Origin: FEN-299 sp963717945
GTDB taxonomy: Bacteria > Acidobacteriota > Vicinamibacteria > Vicinamibacterales > Fen-181
Length of the DNA: 64,000 nucleotides
Reading direction: 5' to 3'
Assembly (NCBI GenBank): GCA_963717945.1
Contig: CAVQXT010000003.1
Location: 1,364,001-1,428,000, forward strand
Below, one piece after another: positions 52,222 to 63,295 of the stretch; position 1 is the first letter of the stretch, and every line of letters begins with the position of its first letter. The notes under the pieces are model-generated. The model worked only from the letters and a program-made list of their open reading frames with translations. It ran no database searches and was not told where the DNA came from. Both the position numbers and the translations under genes were made by a program.

Positions 52222-52784
52222 ACGCTCTGGTCCTCGACGCCTCTCCGACCCCGGACCATCCCGCCGCCCGCGCGGCCGGTGCGCTCGAAGACGCCTTTCG
52301 TGACCGCGGCGCTGCGGTCACCCGTGTCCGCCTCGCGGACCTCGACCTCGCCCCCTGCAACGGCTGTTTCGGATGCTGGACGACGCGCCCGGGGGAGTGC
52401 CTGATCGAAGACGACGCCCGCGGCCTTGCGGCGAAGGTCATCGCGGCCGATGCCGTGGCCGTCGCGGGGCCCGTGGCGTTCGGCGCGTGGGGCTCGGCCG
52501 CCAAGATCGCGCTCGACCGGCTGATCTGCCTGATCCTCCCGCACTTCACGACCGTCAACGGTGAGGTGCACCACGAGCGGCGGTATGCGCGGTACCCTCG
52601 CTGGATCGGGCTCGGCACGCTCCCGGAGGCGAATCCTGGAGTCGAGGCGATCTTCCGCCGGGTGATCGTTCGGAACGCGATCAACCTTCACAACCCGGCC
52701 CACGCGGTCGGCGTCCTCGTGGGGGAGGCTGACGCCGGCCCGCTGGCTGCGGAACTCGTGGCGGCTGTCGAGGTGACCGCATGA
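52218..52784 (+). CDS. Iron-sulfur flavoprotein (flavodoxin-fold, 4Fe-4S motif)
   Basis: A 188-residue FMN-binding flavodoxin-like reductase. The N-terminal phosphate loop is LVLDASPTPDHPAA. A compact CX2CX2CX7C cluster motif (PCNGCFGCWTTRPGEC, about residues 46-61) marks it as an Isf-type iron-sulfur flavoprotein, a family that transfers electrons or reduces oxygen or peroxide in anaerobes. A KIALDRL helix and GPVAFGAWGS complete the FMN site. It overlaps both neighbours by 4 bp (ATGA), giving a tightly coupled three-gene operon. Confidence 0.85.
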   Translation: MNALVLDASPTPDHPAARAAGALEDAFRDRGAAVTRVRLADLDLAPCNGCFGCWTTRPGECLIEDDARGLAAKVIAADAVAVAGPVAFGAWGSAAKIALDRLICLILPHFTTVNGEVHHERRYARYPRWIGLGTLPEANPGVEAIFRRVIVRNAINLHNPAHAVGVLVGEADAGPLAAELVAAVEVTA

Positions 52785-53449
52785 ACACCCTGCTGCTCAT
52801 CGGCAGTCCGAAACCGGGGGCGAGCGCGTCGCGCTCGTTCGGCGAGGCGATGCTCGCGAGGCTTGCTGCGCGCGGCGCCGAGACGCGAACGGCCCGCGTC
52901 ACGCCGACGTTCCGTTCGCCGGAAGCGATGGACCGCCTGATGACGGAGATCGATTGGGCCGACCTGGTGCTGCTGTCGTCCCCGGTCTTCGTGGATACCC
53001 TGCCGGCGCCGGTGATTCGCCTGTTCGAGACGTGGCACGCGCGCACGCTCTCGGCCGAGGCGCCGGCTGGTCCCCGGGCGAGGCTCGCCCTGCTCGTCCA
53101 GTCCGGGTTCCCGGAATCGACGCACTGCGACCCGGCGATCGACGTTTGCGAGGAGTTTTGCCGCGAGAGCGGCGCCGAATGGGCTGGCGCGCTGGCGTTC
53201 GGCTGCGGCGGCGCGCTCTCGGGACGAACGCCCGAGCGGTCGCCTCTGGCCAAGGTCGTGCCCGCGCTCGACCGGGCGGCCGACGCGCTGGCCGCCGGCC
53301 GGGCGATCCCCGAAGAGGCCAGGCGAGCGGTCGGGCGGCAGTTCGCGCCCACCTGGGCCTACACGCTGTTCGGCGGACTGAGCTGGTGGTGGATCGCGCG
53401 GAAGCGGGGCAACCGCGAGCCGCTGCGCCTCAGGCGCTACCCGCAGTGA
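52781..53449 (+). CDS. Flavodoxin-fold NAD(P)H-dependent oxidoreductase
   Basis: A 222-residue flavodoxin-like protein with the FMN loop LLLIGSPKPGASASRSFG and the second loop VLLSSPVFVDTLPAPV. Three cysteines in the middle (HCDPAIDVCEEFC) are not arranged like a standard cluster. The C-terminus has a Trp-rich segment (LSWWWIARKR) that could touch the membrane. It overlaps the iron-sulfur flavoprotein gene by 4 bp and is the last gene of the TetR-controlled unit. It probably passes electrons with its neighbour. Substrate unknown. Confidence 0.75.
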   Translation: MNTLLLIGSPKPGASASRSFGEAMLARLAARGAETRTARVTPTFRSPEAMDRLMTEIDWADLVLLSSPVFVDTLPAPVIRLFETWHARTLSAEAPAGPRARLALLVQSGFPESTHCDPAIDVCEEFCRESGAEWAGALAFGCGGALSGRTPERSPLAKVVPALDRAADALAAGRAIPEEARRAVGRQFAPTWAYTLFGGLSWWWIARKRGNREPLRLRRYPQ

Positions 53450-53484
53450 ACAGCGGGCGGCGGGCAGCGTGCATCGTGACACCG

Positions 53485-53554
53485 CCCGAAGCCCTGAGCC
53501 TTGAGCCCTGAGCCTCCGAGCTTGAGTCCTGAGCCGTGAGCCCTGAGCCCTCAG
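53485..53554. repeat. 7-bp tandem repeat array between convergent genes
   Basis: Ten heptamers, mainly CCCTGAG with variants CCTTGAG, TCCTGAG, CCGTGAG, GCTTGAG and a final CCCTCAG. The minus-strand stop codon of the small membrane protein gene is inside the last unit (TCA at 53551-53553). The unit is the reverse complement of the GGGCTCA class at 58824 and 63296. Confidence 0.9.
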
Positions 53555-53823
53555 TTCCGGCGGTGACGTTGCCTGTGGCTGGCCGGCGACAGGTCGATCG
53601 ACAGCGCGACCACGATCCCCACGATCGGCCAGAACGTCCACTGGCCGTCGAACCAGTGCTGCACGGCCGTGTACCATAGCAGCGTCGTCGGCAGGAAGAA
53701 GAACCCGAGCACGGGCCACAGGGCGATGCTGAACATCCCCCGGAACCACGACGTGAACAGCCACAACAGCACGACGATCACTCGCGGCGCGGCCAACGCG
53801 GCCACGACGAACAGGCATGGCAT
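53551..53823 (-). CDS. Small hydrophobic membrane protein
   Basis: A 90-residue protein with two to three membrane segments (about residues 4-24, 30-52 and 58-78), rich in Trp and Phe, ending in a basic tail SHRQRHRRN. No family recognised. The start is the ATG at 53823 with AGGAGG about 8 nt upstream. Its stop is contributed by the 7-bp array, so the basic tail may be influenced by that repeat. Confidence 0.65.
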   Translation of the reverse strand: MPCLFVVAALAAPRVIVVLLWLFTSWFRGMFSIALWPVLGFFFLPTTLLWYTAVQHWFDGQWTFWPIVGIVVALSIDLSPASHRQRHRRN

Positions 53824-53943
53824 GCGCACACCCTCCTGCCGGACCGAACCGGCAGCTGAGATGGGTGTCCATTATGCCGCGGGATCACCGCGGGGCGAGC
53901 GAAAATGGCGGGCGTTCCCCCTCAGCCCGGCGTGATGCGGCCG

Positions 53944-54020
53944 AGAGCCGGAAGCCGGTAGCCTGGAGCCCGAAGCCCGAAGCCTGGAGCCTGTGGCCTG
54001 GAGTCCGCAGCCGGAAGCCG
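53944..54020. repeat. 7-bp tandem repeat array in a divergent gap
   Basis: Eleven heptamers of the GAAGCCC/GGAGCCT class (AGAGCCG, GAAGCCG, GTAGCCT, GGAGCCC, GAAGCCC, GAAGCCT, GGAGCCT, GTGGCCT, GGAGTCC, GCAGCCG, GAAGCCG) lie in the 268-bp gap between divergent genes, ending about 30 bp upstream of a TATAAT. Confidence 0.9.
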
Positions 54021-54047
54021 ACCGCGGGCGGCGCGCGACGGCAACGA

Positions 54048-54053
54048 TATAAT
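54048..54053 (+). promoter_or_regulatory. Consensus -10 TATAAT before the aldo-keto reductase gene
   Basis: GATATAATG at 54046-54054 is a perfect -10 hexamer in otherwise GC-rich DNA, 39 nt before the GTG start. No convincing -35 is visible, so an alternative sigma factor or activator may be involved. Confidence 0.4.
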
Positions 54054-54091
54054 GCGGGTTGCCTGTAACGCCGCCCTTGTGAGGAGTCTCC

Positions 54092-55234
54092 GTGCAGTAT
54101 CGTTCGCTTCCCAGGTTTCCTGACGCATCCATCCCCCTTCTCGGTTTCGGGTGCATGCGGCTGCCGACGATCGACCGCGATTCCGCCCGCATCGACGAGG
54201 AACGGGCCGCCTCGCTCATCCGCTCCGCCATCTCGCGCGGCGTCACGTATCTCGACACCGCCTATCCGTATCACGGCGGCCACAGCGAGCCGTTTGTCGG
54301 CCGGCTGCTCCGCGGCGGGCTCCGAGAGAAGGTGCAGCTCGCCACCAAGCTGCCGACGTGGCTCGTCAAGACCGAGGCCGACTTCGAGCGCCTGCTCGAC
54401 GAACAGCTGACGCGCCTCGAAACCGGCTGGATCGACTATTACATGTTCCACGGCCTTGGCGCGGAGCGCTGGGAGCTCGTCCGGCGGCTGCGCGGCCTCG
54501 AGGCCTTCGAACGGGCCCGCGCGGACGGGCGCATCCGGCGCATCGGCTTCTCGTTTCACGGGTCGCCCGACGCGTTCTCGACCATCGTCGACGCCTACGA
54601 CTGGGATTTCTGCCAGATTCAGTACAACTTCATGGACGAGGAGTACCAGGCCGGCACGGCAGGGCTCCGGCGGGCGGCGGCACGGGGGGTCGGCGTGTTC
54701 GCGATGGAGCCGCTGCGCGGCGGGTCGCTCGCCGCCGCGGGGCCCGATGCGGTGGACACGGTCTGGGCGCGGGCTGCCGTGAAGCGGGCGCCGGCCGAGT
54801 GGGCGCTGCGCTGGGTCTGGGACCACCCGGACGTCGTGATGGCGCTGTCCGGGATGAACGCCCCCGAACAGCTCGACGCGAACATCGCCGCCGCCGGGGA
54901 CGCGCGGGCCGGCGCGATGACCGCCGAGGAGCTGTCGCTGGTGGCCGAGGTGCGCGAGGTGTTCCGGGCGAGGATGAAGGTCGCCTGCACGACCTGCGGC
55001 TACTGCCTGCCGTGCCCGAACGGCGTGTCGATCCCCGACGTCTTCTCGAGCTACAACACGTCGGCGATGTTCGACGCGCTCAAGGCCGCGTCGGTCGTCT
55101 ACCGGATGTACGTGATGTCGGGCGGGCACGGCGCGGACCAGTGCGCCCGGTGCGGCGAGTGCGAGCCGAAGTGTCCCCAGCAGATCCCGATCCAGGACAT
55201 GCTCGAAGAGGCTCACGCGCATCTGACGGAGTAG
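54092..55234 (+). CDS. Aldo-keto reductase with C-terminal ferredoxin-like domain
   Basis: A 380-residue fusion of an aldo-keto reductase barrel (about 1-290) and a 4Fe-4S-type C-terminal domain. The catalytic tyrosine is in YLDTAYPYHGGHSE and the nearby lysine in LATKLPTW. The cysteine-rich part has CTTCGYCLPCP (about residues 300-310) and CARCGECEPKCP (about 352-363). The family is widespread in anaerobes; electrons may come from ferredoxin as well as NADPH. Start GTG at 54092 with GAGGAG upstream. The TAG stop shares its last base with the first unit of a 7-bp array. Confidence 0.92.
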   Translation: MQYRSLPRFPDASIPLLGFGCMRLPTIDRDSARIDEERAASLIRSAISRGVTYLDTAYPYHGGHSEPFVGRLLRGGLREKVQLATKLPTWLVKTEADFERLLDEQLTRLETGWIDYYMFHGLGAERWELVRRLRGLEAFERARADGRIRRIGFSFHGSPDAFSTIVDAYDWDFCQIQYNFMDEEYQAGTAGLRRAAARGVGVFAMEPLRGGSLAAAGPDAVDTVWARAAVKRAPAEWALRWVWDHPDVVMALSGMNAPEQLDANIAAAGDARAGAMTAEELSLVAEVREVFRARMKVACTTCGYCLPCPNGVSIPDVFSSYNTSAMFDALKAASVVYRMYVMSGGHGADQCARCGECEPKCPQQIPIQDMLEEAHAHLTE

Positions 55235-55310
55235 GGACGAGGGACGAGGGACGAGGGACGGGGGACGAGGGACGAGGGACGAGGGACGGGGGACGGGGGA
55301 CGAGGGACGA
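55234..55310. repeat. 7-bp tandem repeat array after a stop codon
   Basis: Eleven near-perfect heptamers GGGACGA or GGGACGG, the most regular array in the window. The first G is the last base of the upstream TAG. It is the reverse complement class of the array at 7225-7287, and is followed at once by REP-A copy 3. Confidence 0.95.
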
Positions 55311-55321
55311 GAGCGCCGTCG

Positions 55322-55411
55322 GGGCGCACGGCTGAAGCCGTGCGCTATCTGATGAGAGTTCCCAGTGAATTATCGGTAGATAGCGCAGGGCTTTAGCCCT
55401 GCGCCGCAGCG
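55322..55411. repeat. Bipartite hairpin element REP-A, copy 3
   Basis: Two perfect hairpins, GCGCACGGCTGAAGCCGTGCGC (55324-55345) and GCGCAGGGCTTTAGCCCTGCGC (55383-55404), with TATCT and AGATA inside. The stems match the other copies, while the central 30 bp has diverged. It separates the convergent aldo-keto reductase and endopeptidase genes. Confidence 0.88.
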
Positions 55412-55417
55412 CCTCGC

Positions 55418-56530
55418 CTACTGGCGATCCTGCTGCTGGCCCGACGTGCCGTAGAGCGTCTCGGCCGTCGGCCAGTCGATGGCGGAGAGGGTCGCTGGCG
55501 TGGTCGTGGGCAGCGTGCGGTGGGGGACGACGATCGGCTGCGTGGCGGGCGCCGCCGAGCCGCGCATCGGGATCTGGTAGGCGCGCCCCGCGGTGAGCGC
55601 CGTCGATCGCAACCCGTTGGCTTGCTGGATCGCGCGTACCGACGTGCCATATCGGGCGGCAATCTGGCCGAGCGTCTGGCCCTTCCGGACCACGCACGAC
55701 ACCGTGTAGACGGTCGGCTTCATCAGGTTGAGCTGGACCAGCATCGGGTGCGCCCGGCGCCCCAGTTCCTGTGCGACCGCGTTGTAGAACCGAACGTGAT
55801 AATGGGTCCGGTGCCCGACCACGTGCTGGACGACCGCGTCTCTCAGGCCCCGGCCGCACGAGAACACGTGGTCGAGGAAGTCCTTCTCCTCGCCCAGGCT
55901 CAGCGCGTACTTGTAGAGCATCCGCTGGACGCGCACGTCGAGCAGGATCATCTCCACGTCGGTGTGCGTGACCAGCGACCGGACCAGCGCCCAGTTTCGC
56001 GCCAGGTCGAAGTTGGCCGGCGAGGCCGGCAGGAACCACGCCGAGTTGCCCGACTTGTAGTAGAACCCGACATCGACGTCCCGGCCGCCCTGGTGAGATT
56101 TGTGGCGTTTGAGGTGCCCGCCGACCGCCGCGCTGATGTCGCCGATGACAATCGGTGGGGACTCGGGGAACAGCTCGTAGACCGTGTCGATGGCGGCCTG
56201 CAGGAAGGCGACCGTTTCCGTCGTCGCGAACGAGTCGGAGTTCGGCGCGATCTCCCAGTGCGGGCTCGGCGGCAGGGCGACGCTGTTGAAGAGCGACGCA
56301 CGGCCCGGGGTGCCGATCGACAGCGAACCGAGCGAAGTCGGATCGGCGGCGATCCGCGCCAGCAGATCGTCGTCGCTCAGGTCGAGCAGGGCGGCAGGCT
56401 CGTCGGAACTCTTCGGGGAGACGGCCGCTGTCGCCGGGCCGGCCGGCGAGGTCGCAGGCGCCGACACCGCGCCCGGCGTGGGCAGGGTCAGCATCAGGAA
56501 TCCGGCAAGCGCTTCAAAAGCGGACAGCAT
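55418..56530 (-). CDS. Penicillin-insensitive murein endopeptidase (MepA-like) with LysM domain
   Basis: A 370-residue exported LAS-type metallopeptidase that would cut cross-links in peptidoglycan. Zinc-site motifs are HKSHQGGRDVDVGFYY (HxSHxGxDxD) and HYHVRFY. After the catalytic part a LysM module follows (about 280-328, YTVSCVVRKGQTLGQIAARY), giving wall binding. An N-terminal signal peptide supports the ATG at 56530; a TTG at 56575 is possible but would hide it. Classical MepA lacks LysM, so this is a variant architecture. It is divergent from the penicillin acylase gene. Confidence 0.9.
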   Translation of the reverse strand: MLSAFEALAGFLMLTLPTPGAVSAPATSPAGPATAAVSPKSSDEPAALLDLSDDDLLARIAADPTSLGSLSIGTPGRASLFNSVALPPSPHWEIAPNSDSFATTETVAFLQAAIDTVYELFPESPPIVIGDISAAVGGHLKRHKSHQGGRDVDVGFYYKSGNSAWFLPASPANFDLARNWALVRSLVTHTDVEMILLDVRVQRMLYKYALSLGEEKDFLDHVFSCGRGLRDAVVQHVVGHRTHYHVRFYNAVAQELGRRAHPMLVQLNLMKPTVYTVSCVVRKGQTLGQIAARYGTSVRAIQQANGLRSTALTAGRAYQIPMRGSAAPATQPIVVPHRTLPTTTPATLSAIDWPTAETLYGTSGQQQDRQ

Positions 56531-56628
56531 AGGCGGACGTCGGAGCACTTTCTCTGATCTGCGACCCCAGGTCAAGTAGAATCATGCGGTTGGAGGCGGC
56601 CGGTCCGACACGTGCTAAAAAGGAACAC

Positions 56629-58806
56629 ATGAAGAAATACGCCCTTATCCTGCTCATCGTCTGCACCGCGCTCGTCCTGCAGGCGGGCCAGAATACCGAC
56701 GTCCGGTCCTGGGAGCGCCAGGCCCAGAACGTGACGATCATCCGCGACACCTGGGGCATCCCCCACGTCTACGGCAAGACCGATGCCGATGCCGTCTTCG
56801 GCGTGATCTACGCGCAGGCGGAGGACGACTTCAATCGGGTAGAGACCAATTACCTCAATTCGATGGGGCGGCTGGCCGAGGCCGAGGGGGAGTCGGCCAT
56901 CTTCCGCGACCTGCGGATGAAGCTGTTCATCGACCCGACGGATTTGAAAGCGCAATACCAGAAAGCGCCAGTCTGGCTCAAGGCGCTCATGGACGCCTGG
57001 GCCGACGGCCTGAACTACTACCTCTATACCCGCCCGGCCGTGCGGCCGAGGGTGATCGCGCACTTCGAGCCCTGGATGGCGCTCAGTTTCAGCGAGGGGA
57101 GCATCGGCGGGGACATCGAGAAGGTCAGCCTCGCGCAGCTCGAGGCCTTCTACGGCCGCGGCGCCGAGACCGCGCCCGAAGCCGAGGAGGACCTCGGTGA
57201 TGGCGACCGCGAGCCGAGGGGGTCGAACGGCGTCGCCATCGCCCCGGCCAACACGACGGCGCACCACGCGCTGCTGCTCATCAACCCGCACACCTCGTTC
57301 TTCTTCCGCGCCGAGGCGCAGATGGTGAGTACCGAGGGCCTCGACGCCTACGGCGCGCTCACCTGGGGACAGTTCTTCATCTACCAGGGGTTCAACGACC
57401 GGGTCGGCTGGATGCACACCTCCAGCGGCGTGGACGACGCCGACGAGTACCTCGAGACGGTCGTCAAGAAGGGCGACGGCTACGTCTACCGTTACGGGGG
57501 CGAGGACCGCCCGGTGAAGGCCGAGGTCATCACCGTCCCCTACAAGACGGCGACCGGCATGGCCAGCCGGCAGTTCACCATCTACCGGACCGGGCACGGC
57601 CCGGTCGTCCGGAAAGCCGGCGACAAGTGGGTCAGCTTCCGCATCATGCAGGAGCCGCTCAAGGCGCTGATGCAGTCCTACGGCCGGACCAAGGCCCGCA
57701 CCTACAAGGCCTTCCGCGAGACGATGGAACTGCACACCAACTCGTCGAACAACACGATCTACGCCGACGCCGACGGCAACATCGCCTACTTCCACGGCAA
57801 CTTCATCCCGCGGCGCGACCCGAAGTTCGACTGGACCCGGCCGGTGGACGGCAGCGACCCGGCTGCCGAGTGGAACGGTCTGCTGTCGGTGGACGAGACG
57901 CCGATGCTGTTCAACCCGGCGAGCGGCTGGCTGTACAACTGCAACAACTGGCCCTGGACGGCCGCCGGCGCGAGCAGCCCGAAGAAGGCCGACTTCCCGG
58001 CCTACGTGGAAACCGGCGGCGAGAACCCGCGCGGCCTGCACGCCATCCGGGTGCTCGAGAACAGGACGGACTTCACGCTCGACGGGCTGCTCGCGGCCGC
58101 CTTCGACAGCTACCTCCCGTCGTTCGCCGCCGACATTCCCGCGCTCGTCCGGGCGTGGGACGGCCTGCCGGCGGGCGACCCGCTCAAGGTGAAGACCGCC
58201 GACCCCGTCGCCGTCCTTCGCGGCTGGGACTTCCGCTGGGCCGAACGGTCGGTGCCGACCGCGCTGGCCGTCTACTGGGGCGAGGACGCCGGCCGCCGTC
58301 TGGGCGCGGAGATTCGCAAGTCCGGCAAGTCCGCCGACGACTACATTTCCGGGGTGGCCGCGCCACGGCCTCTCCTGGAGTCGCTCGCGGCCGCGTGCGA
58401 TCGGCTGACGGCCGACTTCGGCACCTGGCGCACGCCGTGGGGCGACATCAACCGCTACCAGCGCCTCAACGGCGACATCGTCCAGCGGTTCGACGATGCG
58501 GCGCCGAGCATCCCGGTCGGCTTCACGTCGGCGCGGTGGGGCTCGCTGGCCTCCTTCGGCGCGCGGACCTACCCGGGCACGAAGAAGATGTACGGCACCA
58601 GCGGCAACAGCTTCGTGGCGGTGGTGGAGTTTGGAGACCGCGTGCGCGCCCGGGCCGTGTCGGCCGGCGGCGAGAGCGGCGACCCGAAGTCGCCCCACTT
58701 CGGCGACCAGGCCCTGCGGTATGCGACCGGCAACCTGCGCGAGGTGTACTTCTACCGGGATCAGCTGAAGGGGCACATCGAGAAGGAGTACAAGCCGGGG
58801 AAGTAG
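56629..58806 (+). CDS. Penicillin acylase-family Ntn hydrolase
   Basis: A 725-residue exported N-terminal-nucleophile hydrolase of the penicillin/homoserine-lactone acylase family. After the signal peptide (1-20), the alpha part leads to the autoprocessing point at S199 (EPRGSNGVAIAP), which becomes the nucleophile of the beta chain. The beta chain carries HTSFFFRAEAQ and a GNSFVAVVEFG strand near the end. Such enzymes deacylate beta-lactams, N-acyl amino acids or quorum signals. AAAAAGGA precedes the ATG at 56629. It is divergent from the murein endopeptidase. Confidence 0.92.
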   Translation: MKKYALILLIVCTALVLQAGQNTDVRSWERQAQNVTIIRDTWGIPHVYGKTDADAVFGVIYAQAEDDFNRVETNYLNSMGRLAEAEGESAIFRDLRMKLFIDPTDLKAQYQKAPVWLKALMDAWADGLNYYLYTRPAVRPRVIAHFEPWMALSFSEGSIGGDIEKVSLAQLEAFYGRGAETAPEAEEDLGDGDREPRGSNGVAIAPANTTAHHALLLINPHTSFFFRAEAQMVSTEGLDAYGALTWGQFFIYQGFNDRVGWMHTSSGVDDADEYLETVVKKGDGYVYRYGGEDRPVKAEVITVPYKTATGMASRQFTIYRTGHGPVVRKAGDKWVSFRIMQEPLKALMQSYGRTKARTYKAFRETMELHTNSSNNTIYADADGNIAYFHGNFIPRRDPKFDWTRPVDGSDPAAEWNGLLSVDETPMLFNPASGWLYNCNNWPWTAAGASSPKKADFPAYVETGGENPRGLHAIRVLENRTDFTLDGLLAAAFDSYLPSFAADIPALVRAWDGLPAGDPLKVKTADPVAVLRGWDFRWAERSVPTALAVYWGEDAGRRLGAEIRKSGKSADDYISGVAAPRPLLESLAAACDRLTADFGTWRTPWGDINRYQRLNGDIVQRFDDAAPSIPVGFTSARWGSLASFGARTYPGTKKMYGTSGNSFVAVVEFGDRVRARAVSAGGESGDPKSPHFGDQALRYATGNLREVYFYRDQLKGHIEKEYKPGK

Positions 58807-58823
58807 GGACGGCTTTCGGCGCT

Positions 58824-58865
58824 AGGCTCAGGGCTCAAGCCAAGAGGCTCAGGGCTCAAGGCTCA
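58824..58865. repeat. 7-bp tandem repeat array between convergent genes
   Basis: Six heptamers: AGGCTCA, GGGCTCA, AGCCAAG, AGGCTCA, GGGCTCA, AGGCTCA. It lies in the 190-bp gap between the acylase and phosphofructokinase genes. The order, including the odd AGCCAAG unit, matches the array at 63296-63365, which implies copying of a composite array. Confidence 0.88.
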
Positions 58866-58996
58866 GGACCGGCACTGGAGAGCCAGGCGCGGACCGGGTC
58901 GGCGCAAAGGGCGAATTTGGCGAGGTCCGCCGAGCTGAGCCCGGCGCGACGAACCGGGCCACGACTGGCGCCTCACGAGCCGGCCACTCGTTCCCG

Positions 58997-61246
<2,250 letters not shown>

Positions 61247-61383
61247 CGACGTGCTCCTTGCTGCACCGATGCTCCAGCCGACCCAGCCAACATGTTACTG
61301 CTCTTTTCTTTTCACGCCGCCCGTGACGCTGTAAACTCAATCGCGAACACTCACGGCGCGGACGACCGCAAGGGAGAACGGCG

Positions 61384-63294
61384 TTGCAGACTGATCTGAG
61401 GGCCTGGACCATCCAGGACTCGAGCGAGTTGTACAACATCGGCGGGTGGGGTCGCGACTTCTTCTCGATCAACGAGGCCGGCAACGTCGAAGTGACGCCC
61501 GCGGGCCCGGGGACGCTGAAGATCGACCTCAAGGAACTGGTGGACGACCTCCAGAGCCGCGGCCTCAATCTCCCGATCCTGATCCGGTTCTCCGACGTCC
61601 TGCGCACGCGGCTCGCGCAGCTGTTCGGCGCCTTCCAGCAGGCGATCGTGGAGAACGACTACAAGGGCGTCTTCCGCGGCGTCTACCCGATCAAGGTGAA
61701 CCAGCAGCGGCACGTCGTCGAGGAGCTGATGGAGGACGGGAAGCCCTTCAACCTCGGGATCGAGGCGGGGTCGAAGCCCGAGCTGCTCGTGGCGCTCGCG
61801 CTGCAGGAGAACCCCGAGGCGCTCATCCTCTGCAACGGCTACAAGGACCGGGCGTTCATCGAGACCGCGCTGCTCGCGCAGAAGCTCGGGCGCCGCGTCG
61901 TGATCACCATCGACCGGATGGGGGAGCTCGACACGATCCTGGCGGCCGCCGCGGAGCTCGACCTGCGCCCGGTGATCGGCGTCCGCGCGCGGCTCACCAC
62001 CAAGGGCGCCGGCAAGTGGGTGGAGTCCACCGGCGACCGGTCCAAGTTCGGCCTGACGACGGCCGAGATCGTGGCGACGGTGGACCGGCTGCGCGACATC
62101 GGGATGCTCGACTGCCTGCAGCTCCTGCACTTCCACATCGGGTCGCAGATCACCAACATCCGCGCCGTCAAGGACGCCCTGAAGGAGTCGAGCCGCATCT
62201 TCGTCGAGCTCTACCGCCTCGGCGCCAACATGCACTACCTCGACTGCGGCGGCGGCCTCGGCGTGGACTACGACGGCAGCCAGACCAACTTCCACTCGTC
62301 GGTCAACTACACGCTCCAGGAATACGCGGCCGACATCGTCAGCCAGGTGGCCGAGGCGTGCAACGCAACCGGCGTGCCGCACCCGGACCTGGTGACCGAG
62401 TCGGGGCGCGCGCTGGTGGCGCACCACTCGGTGCTCGTGTACAACGTGCTGGCGACCAACGAGATTCTCGGCGGCCGCATGCCGGAGGCGCCGATCAAGA
62501 CCGACCACCAGGTGCTGCACCAGCTGTGGGAGGCCTACACCGGCGTGACGCGGAAGAACTTCCAGGAGGCCTACCACGACGTGCTCCAGATCAAGGAGGA
62601 CGCGATCACGGCCTTCAACCTCGGCGTGATCGACCTCAACGCGCGCGCCAAGGCGGAGCAGATGTTCTGGGCGACGTGCGAGAAGCTGCTCAAGATCGTC
62701 CGCGACCTCGAGTACGTGCCGGACGAGCTCGAGGGGCTCGAGCGTCAGCTGAGCGACACCTACTACTGCAACTTCTCCCTCTTCCAGTCGATGCCCGATC
62801 ACTGGGCGGTCAAGCAGCTGTTCCCGACCATCCCGATCCACCGGCTGAACCAGCAGCCGCTGCGCCGCGGCATCATCGCCGACCTGACGTGCGACAGCGA
62901 CGGGAAGATCGACCAGTTCATCGACCTGCGCGACGTGAAGGGGTTCCTCGAGCTGCACAGCCTGAACGGCGGCGAGTACCTGATCGCGACCTTCCTGGTC
63001 GGCGCCTACCAGGAGATCCTCGGCGACCTGCACAACCTGTTCGGCGACACCGACGCGGTGCACGTCAAGGTGGACGGCGACGACTACACGGTCGAGAAGG
63101 TGGTGAAGGGCGACTCGGTGGCCGAGGTGCTCTCCTACGTGCAGTACGACAAGGGGGACCTCATCGCGCGCGTGCGCCGGTCGGTCGAGGCCGCGCTGCG
63201 CGAGAAGCGCATCACGATGGCCGAGTCGGGCCGCTTCATGAAGCGCTACGAGGAGGCGCTCGGGGGCTACACGTATCTGGCAGTACGGGAGTAG
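61384..63294 (+). CDS. speA: Biosynthetic arginine decarboxylase
   Basis: PLP enzyme that decarboxylates arginine to agmatine, the first step of this route to putrescine and spermidine. The 636-residue length fits biosynthetic SpeA. The PLP lysine is K104 in YPIKVNQQRH, HFHIGSQ is the cofactor-stacking segment, and the phosphate-binding glycines are in LDCGGGLGVDYDG. YYCNFSLFQSMPDHWA in the C-terminal half is specific to SpeA. The start is a TTG at 61384, chosen because AAGGGAGAA lies just upstream and the next residues are typical (WTIQDSSELYNI). No agmatinase or agmatine deiminase gene is in the window. Confidence 0.96.
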   Translation: MQTDLRAWTIQDSSELYNIGGWGRDFFSINEAGNVEVTPAGPGTLKIDLKELVDDLQSRGLNLPILIRFSDVLRTRLAQLFGAFQQAIVENDYKGVFRGVYPIKVNQQRHVVEELMEDGKPFNLGIEAGSKPELLVALALQENPEALILCNGYKDRAFIETALLAQKLGRRVVITIDRMGELDTILAAAAELDLRPVIGVRARLTTKGAGKWVESTGDRSKFGLTTAEIVATVDRLRDIGMLDCLQLLHFHIGSQITNIRAVKDALKESSRIFVELYRLGANMHYLDCGGGLGVDYDGSQTNFHSSVNYTLQEYAADIVSQVAEACNATGVPHPDLVTESGRALVAHHSVLVYNVLATNEILGGRMPEAPIKTDHQVLHQLWEAYTGVTRKNFQEAYHDVLQIKEDAITAFNLGVIDLNARAKAEQMFWATCEKLLKIVRDLEYVPDELEGLERQLSDTYYCNFSLFQSMPDHWAVKQLFPTIPIHRLNQQPLRRGIIADLTCDSDGKIDQFIDLRDVKGFLELHSLNGGEYLIATFLVGAYQEILGDLHNLFGDTDAVHVKVDGDDYTVEKVVKGDSVAEVLSYVQYDKGDLIARVRRSVEAALREKRITMAESGRFMKRYEEALGGYTYLAVRE

Positions 63295-63295
63295 G

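Noticed and set aside
55234..55310. Possible CRISPR array
   Set aside because: The 7-bp unit is far too short, has no spacers, and no cas genes are nearby.
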